From Halapricum hydrolyticum (GTDB lineage Archaea; Halobacteriota; Halobacteria; Halobacteriales; Haloarculaceae), in NCBI RefSeq assembly GCF_025517535.1, contig NZ_JAOPKC010000001.1:434001-498000 (forward strand): DNA of 64,000 bases, written 5' to 3'. Shown here one piece after another: positions 24,475 to 33,475 of this stretch (its first letter is position 1; each line of letters begins with the position of its first letter). Below the pieces are notes generated by a model. It made no database searches and was not told where the DNA came from. It was given only the letters and a program-made list of their open reading frames with translations. Made by a program: the position numbers and the translations under genes.

Positions 24475-25527
24475 TCACACCCCGGGTGGCCCGTCCCGGC
24501 CGACGACGATCTCGTGTGCCTCGATGTCTTCGAGCGCAGCGACCTGTCCGCCGACTTCGATCTCGCGGTCGCCGGTGTCGACGACGATCGACGCCGCGAT
24601 CCAGTTGCTCCTGGAGCTCACGTTGACGATCTTTCCCTCGACGAGCGTGTGCTCGCCCGTCTCGACGTCCCGCCCGTCGATCGAGGCGTAGTACGTCCCA
24701 TCGAGTCGCGACAGGTCGGCCACGCACCGCCGGATCGTCCCGTACCGGCGCGGGAACCGATCCGCAACAGGCTCCTCGACGACCGTCTCGGCCGTCGTCC
24801 ACAGGACCGTGTTCAGAAAGCCCGAGAGCAAGAAACCCAGCTCCGATCGGTTGAATATCACGCCGTAGCGGTCCTCTGCGCCTTCGATCCCCTCCCGGGT
24901 CGCGTACATCGCGTACTCGCCGTCAGCCACGGCGACGATCGGCGTCGTCACGCCGCGTCGCGTCCGGACGGTCGTGGCAACGTCGACGTAATCGAACTCT
25001 TCGGGACTCGGCACGGCGGCGGCGGGCGAGAGCAGGATCTCGACCGCGACGCCCCCGCTCTGGACCGACGCGAGCGTCTCGTGGTACCGTTCGAGCAGGT
25101 CGGGCGTCAGCGACACCATCAGCTCGTACTCCGCCGACTGGATCACGTCTTCCAGATACCGAAGCATCGTCGGCCGGGATTTCACCAGCGAGACGCCCTC
25201 GGCCTCGCGGGCCGGCTTCGTGTACCGCTCGTTGAGCCCCTCGACGAGCGAGGATAGCGAATCCCGATAGTCCGCGAACGCCTCCTCGGGATCGATTGCC
25301 AGAACCTTCATCGGCCGAGACTCCCGGAGTTCGACCAACCCGCTGTCGCTGAGGCTCCGAACAGTATCGTACACCCGCGGCTGGGGGATGTCAGTGTATT
25401 CGGCGATCTCTGCGGCCGTGAGTTCGCCGTGCTCCAGGATCGTCAAATACGCTTTCGCCTCGTACTCGCCGAAGTCGAGCCGTTCGGCGATGTGCTCCAG
25501 CGACGAGAGTAGGTCGTCCGACGCCAT
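24475..25527 (-). CDS. trmB: TrmB-family sugar-sensing transcription regulator
   Basis: This 350-aa protein has an N-terminal winged helix (residues ~10-80, LTAAEIAEYTDIPQPRVYDTVRSLSDSGL) and a C-terminal TrmB sugar-binding/PLD-like region. Length and layout match the Halobacterium TrmB that represses or activates central carbon genes according to glucose. It is 38 bp downstream of glucose dehydrogenase on the same strand. An AT-rich GATTTATTC element about 25 nt upstream of its ATG suggests its own leaderless promoter. It is a plausible regulator of the neighbouring gdh. Confidence 0.88.
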   Translation of the reverse strand: MASDDLLSSLEHIAERLDFGEYEAKAYLTILEHGELTAAEIAEYTDIPQPRVYDTVRSLSDSGLVELRESRPMKVLAIDPEEAFADYRDSLSSLVEGLNERYTKPAREAEGVSLVKSRPTMLRYLEDVIQSAEYELMVSLTPDLLERYHETLASVQSGGVAVEILLSPAAAVPSPEEFDYVDVATTVRTRRGVTTPIVAVADGEYAMYATREGIEGAEDRYGVIFNRSELGFLLSGFLNTVLWTTAETVVEEPVADRFPRRYGTIRRCVADLSRLDGTYYASIDGRDVETGEHTLVEGKIVNVSSRSNWIAASIVVDTGDREIEVGGQVAALEDIEAHEIVVGRDGPPGV

Positions 25528-25565
25528 TACAACGTTATTCTACGAGCGAATAAATCAGTCCTTTG

Positions 25566-26648
25566 TTATTGGTCCGATGTGTCACTCAGACTTGCAAACT
25601 CGACGATGGCTTTGATCTGGTCGTCACTGTCGGCGAACGCGGGTTCGAACTCGGTCGGTGCGGCGACGGTCGTAAGCAGTTCGTCGAACAGCCACTCCGG
25701 CAACGCCCGAAGTGTTCGGACAGCCCGGCGGAAGTGGCGTTCGTTCGAGTTGACCGAGCCGATCAGCGCCTTGTTGTGGGTCACCAGTTCGGTGTGCAGC
25801 GATCCACCGTCGATTTCGAACGTCCAGGAGTCGGGGATCCCGAGCAGAGCGACGACGCCGTTCGGCGCGAGTGCGCGGATCGATTCGAACGGGTGTTTCG
25901 CGTACCCCGTCGCCTCGTAAATAAAATCCATGCCGCCGTGTTCCTCGGGGATTTCCGGCACGGGCGTCTCCCGAGAATCGATGTAGGTGGCGCCGAGTCG
26001 TTCGATCACCTCGATCGTCGGATCCGGCCGGTCTCGACGACCCAGACAGTAGATGTCGTCGAACTCCTGACGGAGCATCGCCAGTGTTACCAGCCCGAGT
26101 GCACCGTTGCCAAGCACCAGCGCACGCTGGGGCGACCAGTCGAACGGCGACCGGGACGCGTAGGCGTGTTCGATCGCTTTCTCGGAGACGCTGATCGGCT
26201 CGACGAACACGCCCCGTTCGGCCAGTCGTCGCGGGATCTCGACGAGCCTGCGCTCCGAGACGGCGACGTACTCGGCCATGAACCCGTGCGCGCCCGAGAT
26301 TCCACACTCCCGGTGTTTCCCGGGCGGGGCCATGTCCGGCTCCCCGCGATCGAAATATTCGTTCGGACCGTCGTCCAGCCGCCGGCGGACTGTCGGCACG
26401 ACCACGTCCCCCGTCTCGTAGGCCGTTCCGTTGGGGTCCTCGACGACGCCGACGGCTTCGTGACCGAGCACGAGGTGATCGTCGCCGGGCGGGAACGACC
26501 CGGGACCGTCTTCGAGCACTTCGTGATCGGTACCGTCGATTCCGACCCGGAGCATCCGAACCAGTACCTCACCTTCGTCCGGGTCAGGTCGCGGCAACTC
26601 GATCAGTTCCGGCTCGTGTCGCTCCCGACGGACGACGATCGCTCGCAT
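25566..26648 (-). CDS. gdh: Glucose 1-dehydrogenase (zinc MDR family)
   Basis: This 360-aa protein is a zinc-dependent medium-chain dehydrogenase closely resembling the Haloferax glucose dehydrogenase (RVGIDGTDHEVLEDG, LVLGHEAVGVVEDPN, PTVRR, NEYFDRGEPDMAPPGK, EPISVSEKAIEHAYASR). It oxidises glucose with NAD(P)+ to gluconolactone, the first step of the semi-phosphorylative Entner-Doudoroff pathway. I start at MRAIVVRRERHEPELIELP (26648), since the nine residues upstream are not conserved. The neighbouring TrmB gene supports sugar control. Confidence 0.92.
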   Translation of the reverse strand: MRAIVVRRERHEPELIELPRPDPDEGEVLVRMLRVGIDGTDHEVLEDGPGSFPPGDDHLVLGHEAVGVVEDPNGTAYETGDVVVPTVRRRLDDGPNEYFDRGEPDMAPPGKHRECGISGAHGFMAEYVAVSERRLVEIPRRLAERGVFVEPISVSEKAIEHAYASRSPFDWSPQRALVLGNGALGLVTLAMLRQEFDDIYCLGRRDRPDPTIEVIERLGATYIDSRETPVPEIPEEHGGMDFIYEATGYAKHPFESIRALAPNGVVALLGIPDSWTFEIDGGSLHTELVTHNKALIGSVNSNERHFRRAVRTLRALPEWLFDELLTTVAAPTEFEPAFADSDDQIKAIVEFASLSDTSDQ

Positions 26649-26784
26649 GTGTCCCATCCCGTCCGGCCGGGGCAAAAAACCTGGCCGGTGGGTCCTGTCG
26701 ACCTGGCCAGCACGTCACCCCGAACTCTGGTCGGCCCGTCGATTCCACCCGCGCGTTTACGGCGATCCGATCCTAACGAGAAGT

Positions 26785-27912
26785 ATGCGAGTTGCAGTCT
26801 TCGGCGGCGGCTACGCCGGCCTCCCGCTCGTTCGCAGGCTCGAACGACGGCTCCCGGCGACAGACGAGATCGTCCTCTTCGACGACAGTCCCACGCACAC
26901 CGTGCGCCACGAGGTGCATCGAGTCATCCGACGACCCGACCTCGCCGAGGCGATCTCCATCCCTTTCGACGATATCCTCGGTCGCGCCCACCACCGCCAG
27001 CGACGCGTCGCCGATATCGACCCCGAGCGACAGGTAGCGACACTCGTCGACGGTGAGACGGTCGATTACGACGCGGGCGCGATCTCCCTCGGCGTCGAGA
27101 CGGCGTTCTACGGGCTCGAAGGCGTTCGCGACCACGCGACGCCACTGCGGACGGTGGAGCACGCCCGCGAGATCCGGGCCGGCGCGTTCGAGGCGTTCGA
27201 AGAAGACGGTCGGATCGTCGTCGGTGGCGCGGGGCTGTCAGGGATCCAGGTCGCGGGCGAGATCGCCGCGCTGGCAGCCGAACATGACGTCGACGCGACG
27301 GTGACGCTTCTCGAACAGGCACACACGATCGTCCCTGGCTTCCCCGCGGACATGCGCCGCGGGTTGCACGAGGAACTGGACGCACGCGGGATCGAGGTCC
27401 GAACCGGCGTGGGCGTCGAGCGAGCGGACGAGGCGACGGTCGGCCTCGAGGACGGCTCGGAGACCTCCTACGATCAGTTCATCTGGACCGGGGGGATCAG
27501 GGGGACCGACGCCGTTCCGGATCGGCCGGCGGTTCCGGCGACGCTCCGGCTGACGGATCGGACGTTCGCACTCGGCGACGCGGCACGCGTGACTGACGTC
27601 GACGGGCGCGTCGCTCCGGCGAGCGCCCACACCGCGATCAGGCAGGCTCCGGTCGTCGCCGAGAACCTGGCAGCACTGCTCGCGTTCGACCGCGAGGGTG
27701 GCCGCGGGTTCGAACCCCGACTCGACCGCTACGACTACGATCAGCTCGGGTGGCTCGTCAGCGTCGGCGACGGTGCAGTCGCGAAAGTCGGCCCACAGGT
27801 CCTTCGCGGAGCGGCAGCGACGGCAGTCAAGCGATCGGTCGGGGTCGGGTACCTGACCTCTATCGGTGCCGTTCAAGACGCCGTCGAACTACTCGCAGAA
27901 GAGTTGCGTTAG
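26785..27912 (+). CDS. NAD(P)/FAD-dependent oxidoreductase (NDH-2-like)
   Basis: This 375-aa flavoprotein starts MRVAVFGGGYAGLPLVRRLE with the FAD dinucleotide-binding GxGxxG. A second Rossmann motif is at ~137 (IVVGGAGLSGIQVAGEIA), and FALGDAARV near residue 265 contacts FAD. It is of the type II NADH dehydrogenase/sulfide-quinone reductase superfamily and likely passes electrons from NADH to menaquinone. Upstream frame-open sequence (46 codons) is not protein-like. GTTTACGG ~29 nt upstream is a candidate TATA box. It ends convergently with the CheW gene (4-bp overlap). Confidence 0.82.
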   Translation: MRVAVFGGGYAGLPLVRRLERRLPATDEIVLFDDSPTHTVRHEVHRVIRRPDLAEAISIPFDDILGRAHHRQRRVADIDPERQVATLVDGETVDYDAGAISLGVETAFYGLEGVRDHATPLRTVEHAREIRAGAFEAFEEDGRIVVGGAGLSGIQVAGEIAALAAEHDVDATVTLLEQAHTIVPGFPADMRRGLHEELDARGIEVRTGVGVERADEATVGLEDGSETSYDQFIWTGGIRGTDAVPDRPAVPATLRLTDRTFALGDAARVTDVDGRVAPASAHTAIRQAPVVAENLAALLAFDREGGRGFEPRLDRYDYDQLGWLVSVGDGAVAKVGPQVLRGAAATAVKRSVGVGYLTSIGAVQDAVELLAEELR

Positions 27913-29120
27913 TCGTCGAGGAGCGCGACCTCGGGTTCGGTCCAGATCACGAATTCGCCGTCGCGCTCGATGACACCGTTGACCGCCTTTTCATCGAGCG
28001 GCGAATCCTTCACCTCCGATTCGGTAATCGGCATGACCTGCCGCACTTCGTCGACGACCCAGCCGACGTGGCCCTGCTCCTCGAACGTCCCGTCGTCGAA
28101 GACGATGATCAACTGTTCGTCGTCGGTCTCTTCGATATCCAGAGACACCTTCGGATCGAGGATCGTCGTGATCTGCCCCCGGAGATCAACGACGCCGCGA
28201 ACGTGTTCCGGGGTGTTCGGCACGCGCGTGACTGTCTCCTCTTTGACGATCTCTTCGACGTGGTGGATGTTCAGGCAGTACCGCTCGCCGCCGAGGCGAA
28301 ATTCCAGCACGCGGATCTCTTCTTCCGCTTTCGTCGTTTCGTCCGGCTGTGTCGCTGCCGGCCCCTCGATCTCCGCCGGCAGACCGCCTTCGGGCGTGTC
28401 TTCGTCGACTTCTGCCGGGCCACCGGAGTCCGCGTCGGCGTCTCCGTCAGCCTCCGCGTCACCTTCGGTATCCCCAGCACTCCCGGAGTCGGTACTCTCG
28501 AAAGCCGCCGCTGCGGCCGCTGCGGACGATACAGCCGCAGCCGCGTCGTCGTCCGGTTCGGTGCCGTCGTCCAGTCCGGTGCTGTCGTCTGCGCCGTCGT
28601 CAGTGCTGCCGTCCGGGCTGTCGTTCCTGTTGTTTGCCTGTTGACCGTTTCCGGTCGTGGCACTTTCGTCCGTCGATTCCGACGTTTCGCCGGCCGTTGC
28701 ATCGTTTGCAGTCATTTCGTTAGCTTTGGACTGTGAGTCCGGCTCAGTTTCCTCAGGGGACTCTTCGAACCATTCGGACGGCTCGTCGTCCGTGGACTCG
28801 GCCGCCTCAACGTCCGATTCGTCCTCGGTAGTCGCTTCACTCGAGCCGTCGATACGCTCCTCGGTTGGTCCGTCAGTGGTCGTCGACTTCCCGGCAGTCG
28901 TCGGTGTCTCATCACCGGCGGCCGGTTCGTCTTCGGCCGACGCGTCAGTATCGGCGGCCGGTTCGTCTTCGGCCATATCGACGCCGTCCGGTGCCGGGTT
29001 CCCGTCAGCCTCATCGCCGGTCGAGTCGACGCTGTCTTCCTCGGTCGAGTCAGTGCGACGCCCCTCGCGCATTCGTCGGATACGTTTCGCCCGTTCCATA
29101 CGTTCGTCGTCGTCAGTCAT
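27909..29120 (-). CDS. CheW-domain protein with a 267-residue acidic extension
   Basis: This 403-aa protein has a C-terminal CheW domain (residues 268-403, EIRVLEFRLGGERYCLNIHHVEEIV to VIWTEPEVALLDD, including NTPEHVRGVVDLRG). It is preceded by a very long low-complexity Ser/Thr/Asp/Glu/Ala-rich extension. CheW couples chemoreceptors to CheA, but ordinary CheW is ~150 aa. The gene overlaps the upstream ParA-like gene by 8 bp. In bacteria such as Vibrio, a CheW-like protein with an N-terminal extension (ParP) works with a ParA-like ATPase (ParC) to place chemoreceptor arrays. This pair has the same design, which is an inference from layout. Confidence 0.88.
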   Translation of the reverse strand: MTDDDERMERAKRIRRMREGRRTDSTEEDSVDSTGDEADGNPAPDGVDMAEDEPAADTDASAEDEPAAGDETPTTAGKSTTTDGPTEERIDGSSEATTEDESDVEAAESTDDEPSEWFEESPEETEPDSQSKANEMTANDATAGETSESTDESATTGNGQQANNRNDSPDGSTDDGADDSTGLDDGTEPDDDAAAAVSSAAAAAAAFESTDSGSAGDTEGDAEADGDADADSGGPAEVDEDTPEGGLPAEIEGPAATQPDETTKAEEEIRVLEFRLGGERYCLNIHHVEEIVKEETVTRVPNTPEHVRGVVDLRGQITTILDPKVSLDIEETDDEQLIIVFDDGTFEEQGHVGWVVDEVRQVMPITESEVKDSPLDEKAVNGVIERDGEFVIWTEPEVALLDD

Positions 29121-30030
29121 GTGTCACCTCGTGCTCGTTTTCGCTGGTAAACCCGAATCGCTCGTCGAACGCCGCGGCGATGTCGAGAAAGACATCCGCC
29201 ATGTCGACCGTTTCGTCGGTGGCAAAGATCGATTTCCCGTCCTTGAACGCTCGCTGGAGCGCGACCCGCTTTCGGACCTCCCAGACCGGGAACTCGTCGA
29301 AGACCTCATTGAGCCAGTCCAGCATCATCCGGTCTTCGTTGGTTTTTTCGACGCGATTCGCGACGACGCCCATCGTCTCGACAGTGATGCCGGTCTGTCC
29401 TTCCAGTGCCGCCATCTGATCGATGAGCAGTTCGATCGCCCGCTCGGAGGTCGCCTCCGTCAGCGCCGGCACGAGGATGTGCTGGGAGGCGTAGATCCCA
29501 GTGTCGGTCAGCTTGCCGTAAAACGGCGGCGAGTCGATGATCACGTAGTCGTACTCGCCCTCGATTCCTGCCAGCGCTTCGTCGAGCACGTCCAGCGCGT
29601 GTGCACCCGAGATTGCTTCGGGAGTGACGTTGATCCCGAGCGAGGCCAGTGCCGACGGGTCAATGTCCGTCTCCGGATCGTGTTTGACACGAGCGATGAG
29701 GTCGGCGATCGTCAGCTCGTGTTCGGCCTGCAGGAGGTCGATGTTGCTCGGCAGGACGTCCATCTCCTCGTGCTCGACGATCAATTCATTTACTCGATCA
29801 CGCTGGCGGTGATCGGTCAGCACGTCGAAGAACGTGGGCGGTTCCTTGTCGTAGGCGTCCAGCAATCCCAGCCCTTCCGTGGCATTGCCCTGGGGGTCGA
29901 GATCGACGAACAGCACGTCACGGCCGCGCTCGTTGAGCGCTCCCGCGACGTTGATGGCGATCGTCGTCTTGCCGGTCCCGCCCTTTGCGTTCGTGACGCA
30001 GACTCGCGCGGACCGCTTGTCGGTACTCAT
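29113..30030 (-). CDS. ParA/Soj-family ATPase, partner of the CheW protein
   Basis: This 305-aa protein carries the deviant Walker A of ParA/MinD ATPases (VTNAKGGTGKTTIAIN, residues ~11-26), DLDPQGNATEGLGL (~45) and YVIIDSPP (~150). I start at MSTDKRSARVCV (30030); nine in-frame residues upstream are unlikely. The length and the full DPQGN signature favour ParA over MinD. It overlaps the CheW gene by 8 bp, so it may position chemosensory arrays rather than a plasmid or chromosome; no parB-like gene or parS repeats are seen nearby. TTTTTATAAC at ~30062-30071 on the minus strand is a good TATA box. Confidence 0.86.
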   Translation of the reverse strand: MSTDKRSARVCVTNAKGGTGKTTIAINVAGALNERGRDVLFVDLDPQGNATEGLGLLDAYDKEPPTFFDVLTDHRQRDRVNELIVEHEEMDVLPSNIDLLQAEHELTIADLIARVKHDPETDIDPSALASLGINVTPEAISGAHALDVLDEALAGIEGEYDYVIIDSPPFYGKLTDTGIYASQHILVPALTEATSERAIELLIDQMAALEGQTGITVETMGVVANRVEKTNEDRMMLDWLNEVFDEFPVWEVRKRVALQRAFKDGKSIFATDETVDMADVFLDIAAAFDERFGFTSENEHEVTHD

Positions 30031-30230
30031 CTCTACCGTTGCACGGGACTCCGGCACGACACGTTATAAAAATACGCTCCGGCCTATCAAAACGGAAAAT
30101 CGGACGCGCCAATCACGTCCATCCCGCCCTGATTCGCGGCCGCCACGTTTCTTGTTAACACTCATATAAGTATTAACTCACCTCTGAATAAAGACTTATT
30201 ACTGTTTGGAGTCTACCATCACATGCAATC

Positions 30231-30461
30231 ATGGCTACATCAATGCGCACACAACACGCAGCACCGTTCACGATCAGCGAGGCGGATAGTGACGCCTCCC
30301 CCGAGACGGGGATCGTCACGCGGACGAAACGCTACACCTTCTACTGGCTGGTCGGCGAGGAGCCGATCTTGCTGACGGTCAAAGACTACGACGGGACGAA
30401 CGTCACTGGAGAGGTCGATCCTCCGGATAGCATGCTCGAGCGAGTCGCTCAAGCCGGTTAA
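30231..30461 (+). CDS. 76-aa haloarchaeal hypothetical protein
   Basis: This small acidic protein contains TKRYTFYWLVGEEPILLTVKDYDGTNVTGE and has no cysteine or membrane span. It is probably a single small beta-fold. A second ATG lies 12 nt in, and GACTTATTA at ~30189-30197 is a TATA candidate. Function unknown. Confidence 0.6.
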   Translation: MATSMRTQHAAPFTISEADSDASPETGIVTRTKRYTFYWLVGEEPILLTVKDYDGTNVTGEVDPPDSMLERVAQAG

Positions 30462-30488
30462 TGTGAAGCTAGCCGACAGCAGTTGCGG

Positions 30489-31841
30489 TCAATCGTCGAG
30501 TTGATCTCGGACCACCGGTGGAACTTCGCGATCCGGACGAACCTCGTGATCTGAATCCGATCCGGGCACGCGCGTCGCGAGTTCCGGGATGGATGGCTTC
30601 CCATCTTCGAGAGACGGATCGAACAGTTGCAGCGCCGTGTTGATCGTCGACCAGTCGTCAGCTTCGGCCGCGTCCCGGAGGCCGCTCGTCGGCGGGGCGA
30701 GTAGCTGATTGACGATCGCGTCCGCCATCGACTCGACGACTTCCCGTTCGTCTTCGTCGAGATCGAGCTTCGCGAACGCCTTCTGCAGTTCGGCGGCCTT
30801 GCGGCGTTCCGCGCCTTCGTACATCGCCGAGATGACCTCGTCGGCCCGCTTGCGCTTGTATTGCGTGAGCAGTTCCTCGAACGCCTCGTCGATCAGGGCC
30901 TCGACTTTCAGTGCGGCGTCCCGGCGCTGTGCGCGCGTCTCGTCGGTGACCGACTCCAGCGCGTCCAGGTCGTATCGCGTCACACCGGACAGCCGACCGA
31001 CGCGTTGCGGGACGTCACGTGGCTGGGCGAGATCGAGCACGACGGTCTCGCCAGCGTCGGCCAGCAACGCCGGTTCGACGACGGGCTCGGACGTCGCGGT
31101 CGCCGAGATGACGACGTCAGCGGCAGACACGGCCCGTTCGAGGTCGTCCATGCCGAGCGATTCGCCCTCGATGGACACCATATCGAGGACGCGATCCGCG
31201 CGCTCGACCGTGCGGTTCACCACGAGCAGCCGAGCCGCGTCGGTCCTGGCATCCAGGGCTTTCGCCGAGAGGGTTGCCATCTCGCCGGCCCCGATCACCG
31301 CTGCGGTCGCCCCATCGAGGTCGTGCTCGGAGGCGGCCAGTTCGACGGCGGCGCTACCGACCGAGACGACGCCGTCGTTGATCGCTGTCTCCGAACGGGC
31401 GCGCTCCCCGACGTGGATCGCTTTGGTAATCGCGTGCTCCAGCACCGAACCGATACCGTCGACGCTACGGGCGTCCTCGTAGGCGTCTCGGACCTGTCCG
31501 ATGATCTGGTCCTCCCCGATGACGAGCGATTCCAGTCCGGTTGCCACACGCATCAGGTGACGCAGGCTCGCCTCGTGATCCATCCACTCGATCACCGAAT
31601 CGGGCATCTCCGCGGCGTATTCTTCGAGAACAGCCCGTCCGGTATCGACATCGTCAGTGACGACGTAGGCCTCGACCCGGTTGCACGTCTGTAGAGTGAA
31701 CGCCTCCGTGACGGACGCGTTGTCGAGTAGACGGCCGGCCGCAGCGCGTTGGCTGGTCGCCGCTGCCGACTCGATCTCGTGGACGTTCGCCTGGCGGTGA
31801 GACACGCTCATGCCGGTGATGACGCCTGTCGCCTGTGTCAC
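30489..31841 (-). CDS. hemA: Glutamyl-tRNA reductase HemA
   Basis: This 450-aa enzyme makes glutamate-1-semialdehyde from Glu-tRNA, the first step of C5 tetrapyrrole synthesis. The catalytic cysteine is C53 in LQTCNRVEAY. GESLVIGEDQIIGQVRDAY-type residues are present (LESLVIGEDQIIGQV ~103-117), as are the NADPH-binding GAGEMATLSAKAL and a C-terminal dimerisation helix. GTG 31841 fits the family's N-terminus (VTQATGVITGMSVSH); an internal ATG lies ten codons in. Denitrification in this organism needs much heme, but the gene is not physically linked to that island. Confidence 0.93.
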   Translation of the reverse strand: MTQATGVITGMSVSHRQANVHEIESAAATSQRAAAGRLLDNASVTEAFTLQTCNRVEAYVVTDDVDTGRAVLEEYAAEMPDSVIEWMDHEASLRHLMRVATGLESLVIGEDQIIGQVRDAYEDARSVDGIGSVLEHAITKAIHVGERARSETAINDGVVSVGSAAVELAASEHDLDGATAAVIGAGEMATLSAKALDARTDAARLLVVNRTVERADRVLDMVSIEGESLGMDDLERAVSAADVVISATATSEPVVEPALLADAGETVVLDLAQPRDVPQRVGRLSGVTRYDLDALESVTDETRAQRRDAALKVEALIDEAFEELLTQYKRKRADEVISAMYEGAERRKAAELQKAFAKLDLDEDEREVVESMADAIVNQLLAPPTSGLRDAAEADDWSTINTALQLFDPSLEDGKPSIPELATRVPGSDSDHEVRPDREVPPVVRDQLDD

Positions 31842-31963
31842 GTAGTCTCACCCGTGGTCACTACGATCACGTTGTCGTTCCTTCCTGTGTGTTGGATCCG
31901 CCAGTATCTAAACCTGTTCAAAGAGTATGTGCCGCGGTATCATATATTCGGGGGCACAGTCTC

Positions 31964-32010
31964 ACACGCTGGGGAGGTCATGATCGGTTTCCACACGCTG
32001 GGGTGGTCAC
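31964..32010. repeat. 18-bp direct repeat (CACACGCTGGGGxGGTCA)
   Basis: Two copies at 31964-31981 and 31993-32010 differ at one base and are spaced 29 bp apart. The second runs into the 3' end of the DUF5778-like gene. The rest of this ~165-bp spacer holds the hemA promoter side; nothing else was recognised. Confidence 0.5.
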
Positions 32011-32420
32011 GACGCGTGTGGGCCTTCGACACCGACGACGGTGTAGCCGGCCTCGGAGACGGCTTCGAGGATCGCGTCCTGGTCGGCGTCGGCCTCGTAG
32101 TAGAAGACGATCCGGAACGTTCCCTCCCGGAGGAGTTGCTGACACTCCCAGACGAACTCCTCGTCTTCGAGCGTCAGGCCCTGATGCTGGTTGAGACCGA
32201 ACTGCGGATCGTCGGTGCCCGAGTAGACGAACGTCTCCTCGTCCGGCGCGGCGTACTCGGCGATGATGTCACCGATCTCGATGGTCGCCTGGTTCAGTTC
32301 GGCTTCCTTGTCGCGACCGAGATCCGTGTGTACGATCAGGCCGTTGAGCTCGATCTCACCGGGTTCGAGCAGTTCCTCGGCCTGTTCGTACAGTTCCTCG
32401 TCGATGATCTCTTCGGGCAT
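32007..32420 (-). CDS. DUF5778-like haloarchaeal protein
   Basis: This 137-aa acidic protein starts MPEEIIDEELYEQAEELLEP (ATG 32420; the upstream extension is not conserved-looking). The C-terminal half, FRIVFYYEADADQDAILEAVSEAGYTVVGVEG, resembles a small ferredoxin-like fold. I match it to the haloarchaeal DUF5778 type by sequence feel only. It is divergent from uppS across a spacer with 20-bp tandem and inverted repeats. Confidence 0.65.
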   Translation of the reverse strand: MPEEIIDEELYEQAEELLEPGEIELNGLIVHTDLGRDKEAELNQATIEIGDIIAEYAAPDEETFVYSGTDDPQFGLNQHQGLTLEDEEFVWECQQLLREGTFRIVFYYEADADQDAILEAVSEAGYTVVGVEGPHAS

Positions 32421-32463
32421 TGTCGAATATCCGGCGGCCGGCCTAATACGCCTCACGATGTCC

Positions 32464-32518
32464 GTTCCGGGACCCCATCAGAGGTTCCGGGACCCCATCA
32501 GAGGACCCGTCCCGGAAC
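32464..32518. repeat. Tandem 20-bp repeat plus matching inverted repeat upstream of uppS
   Basis: GTTCCGGGACCCCATCAGAG occurs twice back to back (32464-32483 and 32484-32503). The reverse complement of its first ten bases, GTCCCGGAAC, follows at 32509-32518, so either copy can fold to a hairpin. The block lies 37 nt before the uppS start and 44 nt before the divergent gene, where an operator or attenuator would be expected. Confidence 0.6.
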
Positions 32519-32554
32519 ACAACACTCATATCGACTGATAGTTATGACTCACGT

Positions 32555-33475
32555 GTGCGATCGCTGCTTCGTGGCCCGGCGACGCGGCTGTACGAGACGC
32601 TTCTGGAGTGGGAACTATCGGGGACGCCGGACCACGTGGCTGTCATTCAGGACGGGAACCGCCGGTACGCCCGAAAGCAGGGCGAGCACGCGACCGACGG
32701 TCACAGGGAAGGAGCACAGACGACCGAAGCAGTCCTGCAGTGGTGTGAAGAGCTGGGGATCGAGGAACTGACACTGTACGCCTTCTCGACGGAGAACTTC
32801 GAGCGTCCGCCAGCAGAGCGCGAAGCGTTGTTCGACTTGCTCGAAACGAAGCTCCGGGAGTTTGCCGACGCGGACCGCGTCCACGAGGCGGGCGTCCGTA
32901 TCCGTGCGATCGGCGAGATCGACCGCCTGCCGGAACGGGTGCAAGATGCCGTCGCCTACGCCGACCGGCGCACGCGCTCGTACGATCAGTTTCAGCTCAA
33001 CGTCGCGCTGGCCTACGGCGGCCGCGCGGAACTGCTGAACGCGGCCCGCGGCATCGCTCAGGACGTGCGCGATGGCGACCTCGATCCCGACGCAGTCGAC
33101 GTCGAGACAGTCGACCGGCGGCTCTACGACGGGCCGACTCGCGACGTCGATCTCATCATCCGGACCGGCGGGGACGAACGGACGTCGAACTTCTTGCCGT
33201 GGCACGCCAACGGCAACGAGGCGGCCGTGTACTTCTGTGCACCCTACTGGCCGGAGTTCCGGAAGATCGATCTCCTGCGGGCAATTCGGACCTACGAGTC
33301 GCGCGAAGCGTCCTGGCGGACGACCAGAGTCCAGCGCGCGCTCGCGCTGGTCCGGGCGATCGAGAACGAACGCGGCGACGGGGGACAGATACTCGAACGC
33401 CTCCGCGAGCGTCTCCCCCGCGAGCAGGCCGACGCCCTATCCGAGCAAACCGACGTTGAGCGCCCCGCGGACTGA
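32555..33475 (+). CDS. uppS: cis-Prenyltransferase (undecaprenyl/dolichyl diphosphate synthase type)
   Basis: This 306-aa enzyme adds isopentenyl units in cis to make the C55-C60 polyprenyl carrier lipid used in glycosylation. The catalytic aspartate is D33 in HVAVIQDGNRRYARKQG, with LTLYAFSTENFERPPAE and a C-terminal RTGGDERTSNFLPW. It starts at GTG 32555, giving VRSLLRGPATRLYE, the usual short amphipathic N-terminus. The polyprenyl phosphate it feeds is the acceptor for enzymes such as the GT2 encoded at 22401-23084. Confidence 0.92.
   Translation: MRSLLRGPATRLYETLLEWELSGTPDHVAVIQDGNRRYARKQGEHATDGHREGAQTTEAVLQWCEELGIEELTLYAFSTENFERPPAEREALFDLLETKLREFADADRVHEAGVRIRAIGEIDRLPERVQDAVAYADRRTRSYDQFQLNVALAYGGRAELLNAARGIAQDVRDGDLDPDAVDVETVDRRLYDGPTRDVDLIIRTGGDERTSNFLPWHANGNEAAVYFCAPYWPEFRKIDLLRAIRTYESREASWRTTRVQRALALVRAIENERGDGGQILERLRERLPREQADALSEQTDVERPAD

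Noticed and set aside
32464..32518. Two-copy 20-bp repeat as a CRISPR remnant
   Set aside because: The copies are directly adjacent without spacer and no cas gene is near.
31749..32771. 340-codon plus-strand frame across hemA, the DUF5778-like gene and uppS
   Set aside because: It crosses two opposite-strand genes and the repeat-rich uppS promoter, and lacks recognisable motifs.
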